A DNA stretch of 64,000 bases, taken from NCBI GenBank assembly GCA_031180725.1, contig JAPSLO010000016.1:1-64000 (forward strand). Direction: 5' to 3'. Below the pieces are notes generated by a model. It did no database searches, had not been told where the DNA came from, and saw only the letters and a program-made list of their open reading frames with translations. The stretch is from Roseomonas sp. (GTDB taxonomy: Bacteria; Pseudomonadota; Alphaproteobacteria; Acetobacterales; Acetobacteraceae). Shown piece by piece: positions 43,505-51,384 of this stretch. The position numbers and the translations under genes are program-made. Within the stretch, counting starts at the first letter, position 1, and every line of letters starts with the position of its first letter.

Positions 43505-43837
43505 GGGCGGTTGCGTCCGTGCTGCGCGCCCTGGACTGCGCGCGAAAATAGCAAGGGAAAGTCCCCGGCGCCGGTCTGGCGGGACCCACCCGATGGGAAA
43601 GGTGGGTCACCAAGCCCTTACCGCGCCGTGCGCCCACATCTTGGGCGTAAGTCACGACGGCCAGGGGGAGGAGGGAGGGATCGCCGGAACCGAACCCGCC
43701 GCAGGTCTTACCCGCCGCTGGTCCAGAAGCCGTCGATTGCCGGAAGGCAGGCGAAAGCTAGGCGCATGGCCGCCATCCGTCAACAGCCAGATGGTTGCTC
43801 CGGTGCGGAAGTCAAGCGGTGTGCCGGGGCTCGGCCC
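43505..43837. other. 333-bp rho leader region
   Basis: No supported gene is found between the ABC exporter and rho. It contains GACCCACC-N10-GGTGGGTC at 43583-43608, an 8-bp stem. In rho leaders such structures often serve autoregulation; this is inference. Confidence 0.4.
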
Positions 43838-45670
43838 TCACGTCGCCTCGCGCACGGCTCGGCCGCGCGCCGGCGCGTCCCGCAGCGCCTCGCGCCGCGG
43901 CAGGGGCCGGGCGGCACCTGGCTGGCGACGCGGCGCGGCATGCGCCGGCACCAGCCGGGCACCCTGGGCCCCCGGCAGCACCACCAGCTCCCGGTCATGG
44001 TGCTGGCCAAGGCCCAGGCGGTGCCCGATGGAGAGCAGCGCAGCGGTCGGCAGCTCCTCGGCCAGCATGGCGTACATCGCGGCCTGGTTCGCCTCATCGA
44101 GGGCCGAGGTCGCCTCGTCCATGAAAATCCAGCGCGGGCGGTGCAGCAGCAGACGGGCGAAGGCCAGACGTTGCTGTTCGCCCAGCGACAGCACGCGGTC
44201 CCAGCGCGCCGGCTCCGCCAGGCGGGGGAGGAGGTGCGGCAGGTTGCAGCGGATCAGGGCGGCTCGCAGCGCCTCCGGCGGAAAGGCGTCGGGCGGGGCC
44301 GGGTAACACAGCGCCGCGGCCAGCGTGCCGAGCGGCAGATAAGGCCGCTGCGGCAGGAACATGCAGGCCGGCCGCGCCGGCAGGTGGATCTGCCCTTCGC
44401 CCCAGTGCCAGAGCCCCGCGATGGCGCGGAACAGGCTGGACTTGCCGCTGCCGCTTTCGCCGCGGATCAGCACGCGTTCTCCCGGCGCCACCGTGACGGA
44501 GGCCGCGTGCAGCAACGGCCGGCCGCAGGGGGTTTCCAGGGTGACGTCGCGGATTTCCAGGTTGCCTAACCCTTCGGCCCGGGCCAGGGCGCCCGGCGGC
44601 TCGGCGGGTGCTTCCAGCGCGCGTTCCAGCTCCACCACGCGGGCGACGTGGCAGCGCCAATCGGCCAGGCGCGGCCAGTTCTCGGTCAGCCAGGTGAGGG
44701 CGCGCGTGACTTCCAGGAAGGCATGCGCGGTCTGCATCAGCACGCCCAGCGTGATGGCGCCGGCCAGCAACTGCGGCGCGCCGAGCGCCAGGGGCAGGGC
44801 CTGCGCCACCGCCAAGTAGCAGCAGCCCAGCCACATCAGGTTCCGCTCCGTGCGGAACAGGCGCAGCATGCCGGCTTCCAGCCGCCCATAGGCGGCCGCC
44901 AAGCCGCGGCGCTCATCCGCCTCCCCGCCGATCAGGGCAATGGCTTCCGCATGTTCGCGCAGGCGCACCAGGGCGAAGCGGTGGTCGCCTTCGGCGGCGT
45001 TCCGGGCTTGGTGGATCTCCGGCATGGCGCGGCCGATGCGCCAGGTGACCAGGGCGCAAAGCCCGGCATAAGCCAGCGCCGCCCAGAGCATCCCGCCGGG
45101 AACGACCCAGCCGGTGCCCGGCAGCACCAGCCGGAAACTGGCCGAGAGATGCCACAGCATCCCGGCGAAGGAGGCCAGCAGCGCCACCGCGTAGACCAGG
45201 CCACAGGCCAGATCCACGGCCATGGCGGTCGCCCAGCGCGTGTTCTCGCCGATGCGCTGGTCAGGGTTGTCGGTGCCGGCGGCTTCCGCCACCAGGCGAT
45301 GATGGGCCCCGGGCTGCAGCATCGCCCCCTGCAGCTTCAGCACCAGCCAGCGGCGCCAGCGGAAGCCCAGCATCTGCCGCGACCAGAGCCGGCCGACGCT
45401 GACCGCCATCAGCGCCGCCATCAACCCGGCGAAGATCAGCATCTGCTCGCCGAAGGCGGCGCTGTCGCGCTGTTCCAGCGCATCGAAGGCGCCACGGGTC
45501 CAGAGCGCGATGCCCCAGTCGATCGCGATCTGGCCGAAGGTCAGGCCGAGCGCGGCCGCCACCAGGCCGAGCGCCGTCCAGGGCTCGGCGCGCGCCCACC
45601 CACCGGCGAGCCGGAAGATGTCTCGCAGCACGCCGGCATCCGACGCGCGCTTCGGTGGGGAGGCAGTCAT
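43838..45670 (-). CDS. ABC transporter, fused membrane-ATPase, SbmA/BacA/YddA-like
   Basis: This is a 610-residue half transporter. The six-helix N-terminal domain has the SbmA_BacA-type sequence MLGFRWRRWLVLKLQGAML. The C-terminal ATPase has RGESGSGKSSLFRAIAGLW (Walker A, about 428-446), LSLGEQQRLAFARLLLHRP (signature) and WIFMDEATSALDE. It probably works as a homodimer exporting or importing peptides. The ATG at 45670 has a shadow extension upstream. It is followed by rho after 330 bp. The final 45 residues are Arg/Ala/Pro-rich and may be disordered. Confidence 0.85.
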   Translation of the reverse strand: MTASPPKRASDAGVLRDIFRLAGGWARAEPWTALGLVAAALGLTFGQIAIDWGIALWTRGAFDALEQRDSAAFGEQMLIFAGLMAALMAVSVGRLWSRQMLGFRWRRWLVLKLQGAMLQPGAHHRLVAEAAGTDNPDQRIGENTRWATAMAVDLACGLVYAVALLASFAGMLWHLSASFRLVLPGTGWVVPGGMLWAALAYAGLCALVTWRIGRAMPEIHQARNAAEGDHRFALVRLREHAEAIALIGGEADERRGLAAAYGRLEAGMLRLFRTERNLMWLGCCYLAVAQALPLALGAPQLLAGAITLGVLMQTAHAFLEVTRALTWLTENWPRLADWRCHVARVVELERALEAPAEPPGALARAEGLGNLEIRDVTLETPCGRPLLHAASVTVAPGERVLIRGESGSGKSSLFRAIAGLWHWGEGQIHLPARPACMFLPQRPYLPLGTLAAALCYPAPPDAFPPEALRAALIRCNLPHLLPRLAEPARWDRVLSLGEQQRLAFARLLLHRPRWIFMDEATSALDEANQAAMYAMLAEELPTAALLSIGHRLGLGQHHDRELVVLPGAQGARLVPAHAAPRRQPGAARPLPRREALRDAPARGRAVREAT

Positions 45671-45787
45671 GACGGCTCCATCCGATGCGGAGCCATGATC
45701 GGTATACAGGCTACAAACCGCACACAATCTTGAAGACAAGAAGCCGGCCGACCTTTAGCCTCTTTGGCGAGAGGTGCGGCCTCCGCG

Positions 45788-45825
45788 CCACATTTTGGCC
45801 ACCTTTCCACATTCTTGCCATCTTT
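45788..45825. repeat. Tandem 19-bp repeat between hemJ and the ABC gene
   Basis: CCACATTTTGGCCACCTTT (45788-45806) is followed at once by a second copy with three changes (45807-45825). The unit is about two helical turns long, as for paired protein binding sites. It lies 118 bp upstream of the ABC transporter start and 65 bp past the hemJ stop. Confidence 0.7.
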
Positions 45826-45890
45826 GGCCGGGGCTGCCGCTGATCATCGGGCACCCTGCCCGGCTCGCACCAGGCGCGGGACGCCCGGCG

Positions 45891-46343
45891 TCAGAACGGC
45901 TTCACGATCACCATCACCACGATGAGGATCAGGAAAAGCGTCGGCACCTCGTTCAGGATGCGCCAGGCGCGCTCGCTCCGCGGGCGCTGGTCGGCGGCGA
46001 AGCGCTTCAGGGCCGCGGCCAGGTCGTGGTGGACCACGGTCATCGCCACAATGCCCGTCAGCTTTCCGTGCCACCAACCGGCACGCCAATCCACGATGCC
46101 GGGTGTCAGCACCAGGCTGATGCCGAAGACATATGCGGCAATCATCGCGGGATTCATGATGCCGCGCAGCAGACGCCGCTCCATCACCTTGAAGGTCTCG
46201 GAGCGCGGATCGCCGGGCGGCACCTGGGAGTGATAGACATAGAGCCGCGGCAGGTAGAACAGCCCAGCCATCCATGCGAAGACCGACAGCAGATGCAGCG
46301 CCTTCGTCCAGGGATAGAGGGGCGCCAGGAAATCGAGCGTCAT
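45891..46343 (-). CDS. hemJ: Protoporphyrinogen IX oxidase HemJ
   Basis: This is a 150-residue membrane protein. Four helices include YPWTKALHLLSVFAWMAGLFYLPRLYVYH (about 10-38), with the conserved His, and AAYVFGISLVLTPGIVDWRAGWWHGKL, with MTVVHHDLAAALKRFA. It oxidises protoporphyrinogen IX to protoporphyrin IX and feeds ferrochelatase. The ATG overlaps the stop of the upstream gene by one base. It is in the same leftward run as hemH. Confidence 0.92.
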   Translation of the reverse strand: MTLDFLAPLYPWTKALHLLSVFAWMAGLFYLPRLYVYHSQVPPGDPRSETFKVMERRLLRGIMNPAMIAAYVFGISLVLTPGIVDWRAGWWHGKLTGIVAMTVVHHDLAAALKRFAADQRPRSERAWRILNEVPTLFLILIVVMVIVKPF

Positions 46344-46963
46344 CAGCTGTCCTGTGTCACGCAGCTCTCCGGCGGCCGGCCGAGCGCGATCCAGGCGCCC
46401 GGCGCTACTTCCAGGCAACCTTGCCGCCAGGTCCCTTCGAAGCTCCGGCCGCGCAGCGTGAGCTTGCCCGGGCCATCCGGCCGGGTGCCGGCGAAGCGAC
46501 CTTCGTAGATGATGCCCTCGCGCAGCAGCTCCATCCGGCCTTCCGCCAGGTAGTCGTCCACATAGCGCCCCTGCTGCAGCAGGATCGGCTCGCCATCCAA
46601 CATATGGGCCTGCCGGCCGCGCCCGACGGAACGGCCGTGCTGTACCTCGCCGTCATAGATCATCTCGCGGCTCCGGCTGCCTTCGCGCCAAGTAAAGGTG
46701 GCGCGGCCTTCGCCTTCCGCGGGGCCCTGTGGACAGGGGCCGGTCCAGGAAACGGCGACATTCTCGACCTCCGGCGGCAAGCCGCTCAGCCACAGCCAGC
46801 AGCCATTGGCGGGATCCACCACGAAACCCTGGCGGCCGCCCTGGGTCAGCCTCTCGGCCTCGGGCGGCCCAGGGGGCAGGGCGCCCGGGCGCTGGGCCGC
46901 GGCAGGCAATGAGATGGGCAGCGAGGCGGCCAGCAGGCCGGCCGCGAGCAGGATCTTGCGCAT
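46343..46963 (-). CDS. Secreted MORN-repeat-like protein
   Basis: This is a 206-residue protein with a Sec signal (KILLAAGLLAASLPISLPAAAQ). The mature part has MORN-like units such as REGIIYEGRFAGTRPDGPGKLT and RSFEGTWRQGCLE. It may sit in the periplasm or outer membrane. The function is unknown. It lies between the HAD and hemJ genes, overlapping hemJ by one base (TGATG). Confidence 0.75.
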   Translation of the reverse strand: MRKILLAAGLLAASLPISLPAAAQRPGALPPGPPEAERLTQGGRQGFVVDPANGCWLWLSGLPPEVENVAVSWTGPCPQGPAEGEGRATFTWREGSRSREMIYDGEVQHGRSVGRGRQAHMLDGEPILLQQGRYVDDYLAEGRMELLREGIIYEGRFAGTRPDGPGKLTLRGRSFEGTWRQGCLEVAPGAWIALGRPPESCVTQDS

Positions 46964-46972
46964 GGCGCGATG

Positions 46973-47635
46973 CTACCCCTTTGCGCCCAGCCCGAGCAGC
47001 CGGGGCAGCTCCTCCATCCGCGCGAAGGGCTCGGCGCCCGCTGCGGCCAGAGCCTCGGCCGGGGTGGCATGGGCGAAACCCAGCACGCGGCAGCCGGCGG
47101 CGCGACCGGCGCGGGCGCCGGCGACGCTGTCCTCCACCACCACGCAGTGATGCGGATCGGCGCCGCATGCCTGGGCCGCCAGGCGGTACATGTCCGGGGC
47201 GGGCTTCGGGCGCTCGACGTCGTTCACGCTGAAGGCGCGGCCGCGGAAGATCTCCGCCAGTCCCAGCCGACGCAGCTTGGTGGACAGCTCCGCGCGGGAG
47301 GAGTTGCTGGCCACCGCCACGGGCAGACCGGCGGCGCGGATGGCTGCGATGGCGGCCAGTGCACCTGGCACCGGGTCCACCTCCTCCTCGAGCGCGCGCA
47401 GCACGCGGGCGATCAGGTTGCGCACGAAGTCGGGTGGCACGGAATCCGGGCCGAGCCGTGCCTCGATCACCGGCTGGATTGCTTCCCAGGCCTGGCCGCG
47501 GAAACGACGGGCGGCATCCTCGGCGGTGATGTCCCAGCCGAGGGCGGTGACTTCCTCGGCGATGATGCGGTCATGCAGCGCTTCGGTATCGGCCAGCACG
47601 CCGTCGCAGTCGAACAGGATGGCGGCGGGGCGCAT
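46973..47635 (-). CDS. HAD-superfamily hydrolase (phosphoglycolate phosphatase / beta-PGM-like)
   Basis: This is a 220-residue HAD phosphatase. The nucleophile motif is ILFDCDGVLADTEALHDR (Asp about 8), then ASNSSRAEL, and NDVERPKPAPDMYRLAA with VVVEDSVAGARAGRAAG. The C1 cap domain is typical of phosphoglycolate phosphatase-like enzymes. The substrate is not evident. The ATG overlaps the hemH stop by one base, so it is co-translated with hemH. Confidence 0.9.
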   Translation of the reverse strand: MRPAAILFDCDGVLADTEALHDRIIAEEVTALGWDITAEDAARRFRGQAWEAIQPVIEARLGPDSVPPDFVRNLIARVLRALEEEVDPVPGALAAIAAIRAAGLPVAVASNSSRAELSTKLRRLGLAEIFRGRAFSVNDVERPKPAPDMYRLAAQACGADPHHCVVVEDSVAGARAGRAAGCRVLGFAHATPAEALAAAGAEPFARMEELPRLLGLGAKG

Positions 47636-48747
47636 CAGGCGGCCGCCTTCAGGGTGTCCGCCGTGCGGGCCCTGGCATGTGGGCAGTCGCCATGCTGTTT
47701 CGGGCATTGCCGGGCGCCGGCGAAGGAGCAGAGGCCGCGGCCGGAGGCGCGGGCGCCGCGTGCCAGATCGGCCAGCGCGGCGATGAAGGCCCCATCGGCA
47801 TTCTGCGCCGGCGCGCGAAAATAGCCGGGGATGCCGAGCTTGTGCGCAAGCTCGCGGTATTCGACATCCAGCTCCACCAGCGTCTCGGAATGCTCCGAGG
47901 TGAAGGCGATCGGCACCACCAGCACGCCCACCTTGTCATGCGCGGCGGCCTCCAGCGCTTCCTCGGCGGAGGGACCGATCCACTTCTGCGGCGTGACACG
48001 GGACTGATAGCAGATGGCGTGGTCCAGATCGGCGAGGCCGAGCCGTTGCACCACCGCTGCCACCGAGCGTTCCACCTGCCATTGATAGGGATCGCCGGCC
48101 TTCACAATCGCTTCCGGCAAGCCATGCGCACTGAACAGCACGCGCAGCCTCACCGCCGGATCCAGGGCCGCGCGCGCTTCGTCGTAAGCGCGCCGCAGGA
48201 TGGCGGTGGTGGCTTCCACGAAGCCATCGTCGGAATGGAAGCAGCAGAGCGTTGTGGTGGGGACGCGAAGCCCGATGCGCGAAGCCGCCTCCTCCCATGC
48301 AGCGATGCTGCTGCCGGTGGTGGTGGTGGAAAATTGCGGATAGAGCGGCAGGAGCAGCACCTCGTCCGGGCCCCAGGCCTTCACTGCGGCGGCGGCCTCG
48401 TCGCTCATCGGGTGCCAATAGCGCATGGCGATGAAGACCTTCGCCTCCACTCTGCCATCGGCATTGAGCTGCCGCTCCAGCGCGGCCGCCTGTTCCTGGG
48501 TCAGTTCCAGCAGCGGGGAGCGGCCGCCGAGGATGGCGTAGTTCTGCGCCGCCGGCCTTGTCCGCCGCCAGGCGATGATTCGCCCCAGCCAGGGCCGGAC
48601 GAAGCCTGGCACGCGCAGGATGGCGGGATCGGTGAAGAGGTTCACCAGGAAGGGCCGCACGCTTTCCGGCGCGTCGGGACCGCCGAGGTTGAACAGCACC
48701 ACCGCCAGGCGGCGGCGGGGTACGGCAGCAGTCTGGGGGGCGGTCAT
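47635..48747 (-). CDS. hemH: Ferrochelatase, with C-terminal Cys cluster
   Basis: This is a 370-residue HemH. LAVVLFNLGGPDAPESVRPFL begins the fold. VLFSAHGLPEAIVKAGDPYQ holds the conserved His (SAHGLP), and YQSRVTPQKWIGP and FTSEHSETLVELD follow. It inserts Fe2+ into protoporphyrin IX. The end GLCSFAGARQCPKQHGDCPH (three Cys) resembles the [2Fe-2S]-binding tail of some alphaproteobacterial ferrochelatases. It is the first gene of the hemH-HAD-MORN-hemJ run. Confidence 0.95.
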   Translation of the reverse strand: MTAPQTAAVPRRRLAVVLFNLGGPDAPESVRPFLVNLFTDPAILRVPGFVRPWLGRIIAWRRTRPAAQNYAILGGRSPLLELTQEQAAALERQLNADGRVEAKVFIAMRYWHPMSDEAAAAVKAWGPDEVLLLPLYPQFSTTTTGSSIAAWEEAASRIGLRVPTTTLCCFHSDDGFVEATTAILRRAYDEARAALDPAVRLRVLFSAHGLPEAIVKAGDPYQWQVERSVAAVVQRLGLADLDHAICYQSRVTPQKWIGPSAEEALEAAAHDKVGVLVVPIAFTSEHSETLVELDVEYRELAHKLGIPGYFRAPAQNADGAFIAALADLARGARASGRGLCSFAGARQCPKQHGDCPHARARTADTLKAAA

Positions 48748-49107
48748 CGCGGCGTGTGATCCATGGTGCCGAGGGAGATGCCATGGCCGGGCCGCGGGTC
48801 AAGGACCAGCTCTGCGGATGTTACGCGGCCTCGTCGGCTTCGACGCTACTTGAGCTTCCCTTGAGGCCGCTTGAGGGATCTACGCAGCTGCGTCCGGAGC
48901 TGGGCGCGGTCATCTCGGCAGGCGGCATACATGACGCTTGCGAGTTGCCACGCCCAACCCGCGGGTCGGGATCAGCCTGGCAGGAAGAGGGCAGAAACCC
49001 CGCCTGTGACATCTCTGGATTCTTCTCCAGAGCGTTAATTGTCCCTTCGCAGGCAAACTTATTTCGGTATACTCACGACGCTTGCTCCTCCGGAGGGTTT
49101 CCAGCCA
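48748..49107. promoter_or_regulatory. 360-bp control region before the RTX gene
   Basis: This gap has no supported gene. Near its end is the inverted repeat CTCTGGA-N7-TCCAGAG at 49013-49033 and a TATACT -10-like hexamer at 49069-49074. A ribosome binding site (GGAGGG) lies at 49091-49096. These give a plausible regulated promoter for the RTX gene. Confidence 0.5.
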
Positions 49108-49854
49108 ATGTCAGTGACTATCAGGAAGGGGACGATCGACCCCGATCTGCTCGAAGGCACCGAAGCCGACGAAGTGTTCTACGCGCGGGCGGGTGCCGAT
49201 ACCGTCAACGGAGAAAAAGGCAACGACCAGGCGTACGGCGGCCAGGAGGACGACCTTCTGTACGGCGGCATTGGCAATGACAGCCTCTTCGGCGAGGCCG
49301 GCGCCGACTCCATGCGCGGCGACAACGGCGACGACAAGCTCTACGGCGGCGACGGAAACGACCTCCTCGGCGGCGGAAAGCACAATGACGTCCTGCGCGG
49401 CGAGGACGGCAATGACGTGCTTTTTGGCGAGAACGGTCATGACCGCCTGTTGGGCGGGCTTGGCGCCGACACGCTCGTGGGCGGCGACGGTGCGGACACG
49501 ATGCGTGGCAACGAGGGCGCTACGGACGAGGCGGATGTCTTCCTCTTCCTCGCGACCACCGACAGCCGGCTGGGCAACTCGGACTGGATCGCCGATTTCG
49601 ATCGCGGGCTCGACAAGATCGATCTTAGCCTGATCGATGCGGACGCGATGGCCGATGGGGACCAGGGCTTCACCTTCACCGGCACCGGTCCCTTCACCGG
49701 TGGTGACGGCGTGGCCGAAGTCCGCTACCGCCGCGACCTCGACGCCAAGCTGACCATCGTCGAGGTGGATACGGGTGATGCCGATGCCGAAGCCAACATG
49801 CGCATCGTGCTGAACGGCACGGGGCGGCTTTCGGCAGACGACTTCGTGCTCTGA
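49108..49854 (+). CDS. Stand-alone RTX (hemolysin-type calcium-binding) protein
   Basis: This is a 248-residue acidic protein. From residue about 15 to about 130 it consists of roughly a dozen nonapeptide GGxGxDxLx-like repeats, such as YGGDGNDLLGGG and GGLGADTLVGG. The C-terminal 100 residues are like the serralysin beta-roll end and finish LSADDFVL, a type I secretion signal. No catalytic domain is attached. It would be exported by an ABC/HlyD system encoded elsewhere and fold in Ca2+. The ATG at 49108 follows GGAGGG. No T1SS genes are adjacent. Confidence 0.9.
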   Translation: MSVTIRKGTIDPDLLEGTEADEVFYARAGADTVNGEKGNDQAYGGQEDDLLYGGIGNDSLFGEAGADSMRGDNGDDKLYGGDGNDLLGGGKHNDVLRGEDGNDVLFGENGHDRLLGGLGADTLVGGDGADTMRGNEGATDEADVFLFLATTDSRLGNSDWIADFDRGLDKIDLSLIDADAMADGDQGFTFTGTGPFTGGDGVAEVRYRRDLDAKLTIVEVDTGDADAEANMRIVLNGTGRLSADDFVL

Positions 49855-49863
49855 TCTCGGGCG

Positions 49864-49892
49864 GCACGCTGCGCCTGTCTGGCGCAGCGTGC
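49864..49892 (+). terminator. 12-bp stem hairpin after the RTX gene
   Basis: GCACGCTGCGCC (49864-49875) and GGCGCAGCGTGC (49881-49892) form a perfect stem with a five-base loop, ten bases after the stop. No T-run follows. Confidence 0.6.
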
Positions 49893-50026
49893 AACCTTCG
49901 GCCTTGCCCCCACGGGAAGGAGGGCGCGCCAGGTTGCGCGCCCCACTCCGGCCCGCCTGCGGCAGTATTCGGCTTGCGCTCCCCTGCCCCGTAGACGGGA
50001 CGGGAAGTTGAGGCGGCGGCTGCGGC

Positions 50027-51184
50027 CTATTCCGCAGCGCTGACCGGCGTGGCCTTGCGCGCGGCGGGGCCGGCGACCAGCGCCTGCAGCCGCACCAGCT
50101 CCTCAGCGAGTGGCTTGTACACCTCGCGCCGGCCGTGCTTCGGCTGCAGTTCGAACAGGCCGTTCGGGCAGTAGCGGTCCTCGTCCCAGCCAATATGGGA
50201 GATGACGGGATAGAGGCAGATGCCGTGCAGCTTCACGCCTTCGTCCCGGGCGGCCAGCGCCTCCTCCGTGACGTAGCGGAGCCATTGCGGGCGGGGCCAG
50301 CCCTCGATGCTGGTTTCCGCGATGAAGAGGTCGCGGCCAGCATAGCGGTTGGCCGCATCCTTGATCAGCTCGCGGAAGGGACGGAAGCGGGCTGAATCGA
50401 AGACGCTCAGCGGCTCGCCATGGTGCAGCCACTGGTTGTTCCAGTAGTAGTTGATCCCGACCACGTCGAGGATGTCCTCGGACCCGCCGAGCTCCGGCTC
50501 CTCACGCCCGCACAGCATGTCCCAGGCCTGCCACTGGCTGGCATTGTGCAGCCGCACCGCCTCTGCCTCCTCAGGCACGCGGGGGACGATGTTGATCACC
50601 GGGTCGATCGCTGCGGTGCGCGTGCCAGGGACGGCTTCGCGGACCGCGCGGGTGCCGGCAATAGCGGCACGCACCAGGTTGCGCTTCAAATCCATGCCGC
50701 GGCCGGTGGCGTGCGGGCTGCAGCGTTCCATGTCGCCGCCGGCGAAGGCCAGGAAGCTGATCTCGTTCACCGGGCAAACGAAGGGCGCGCGGCCGGTCTC
50801 CTCGACATGCAACCGGGCGAAGGCGGCGGCATAGCGGGCGAAGCGGTCCACGAAGGCGGGCGAGAAGACATCGAGGTCATCCGGCCAGCCATAGTGGCAG
50901 AGGTCCCAGATCACCTGCGTGCCGGCGCGCTCCGCCGCCCGCATCATGGGCAGCACCGAGGACCAGTCGTACTGGCCCGGGCTGGTCTCCACCAGGTGCC
51001 AGCGTACGCCGTCGCGGGCCGTGCGGATGCCGTGCTCGCCAAGCTGCATGTAGTCCTCATAGGCCAGCATGTCGTGATGCGTGGCCGCGATCATGTCCAG
51101 CCGCCGGCGGGCCATGTTGCGGTGCGTGGAGCACTCGAAGCCGGCGAGAAAGAAGGAGCGGAACAAGGGATCGTGCAGGGTCAC
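50027..51184 (-). CDS. GH1-like glycosidase family protein
   Basis: This is a 385-residue TIM-barrel protein. FFLAGFECSTHRN and then EHGIRTARDGVRWHLVETSPG are at the N-terminus, with DLCHYGWPDDLD. The acid/base motif is in CPVNEISFLAFAGGD (Asn-Glu) and the nucleophile Glu in FIAETSIEGWP. It is shorter than classic GH1 (about 450), with a compact barrel. It would hydrolyse a beta-glycoside in the cytosol. The GTG at 51184 follows GGAG by six bases. It is a single gene. Confidence 0.75.
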   Translation of the reverse strand: MTLHDPLFRSFFLAGFECSTHRNMARRRLDMIAATHHDMLAYEDYMQLGEHGIRTARDGVRWHLVETSPGQYDWSSVLPMMRAAERAGTQVIWDLCHYGWPDDLDVFSPAFVDRFARYAAAFARLHVEETGRAPFVCPVNEISFLAFAGGDMERCSPHATGRGMDLKRNLVRAAIAGTRAVREAVPGTRTAAIDPVINIVPRVPEEAEAVRLHNASQWQAWDMLCGREEPELGGSEDILDVVGINYYWNNQWLHHGEPLSVFDSARFRPFRELIKDAANRYAGRDLFIAETSIEGWPRPQWLRYVTEEALAARDEGVKLHGICLYPVISHIGWDEDRYCPNGLFELQPKHGRREVYKPLAEELVRLQALVAGPAARKATPVSAAE

Positions 51185-51384
51185 GCGCAACTCCGTGGCT
51201 GGGCAACTGGGATGCTTCGGGGGACTGGGCGGTAACGTGCCTTCGGCAGATGCTTTCCCACTTCGCAATCACGCAAGCGAGAGCAGGTGCGGCTACATCG
51301 CCTATTGTATTCGAACTAAGCAAGCGAAATCGGGCAAGGATGTGGCGCGCGCCACGCGCCGTGAGATCCGGCCGGCCCGCAGTC

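Noticed and set aside
49160-49520. The regular repeats in the RTX gene as a CRISPR-like or satellite array
   Set aside because: The repeats are in frame, nine codons long and degenerate, and encode the calcium-binding nonapeptide; there are no uniform spacers.
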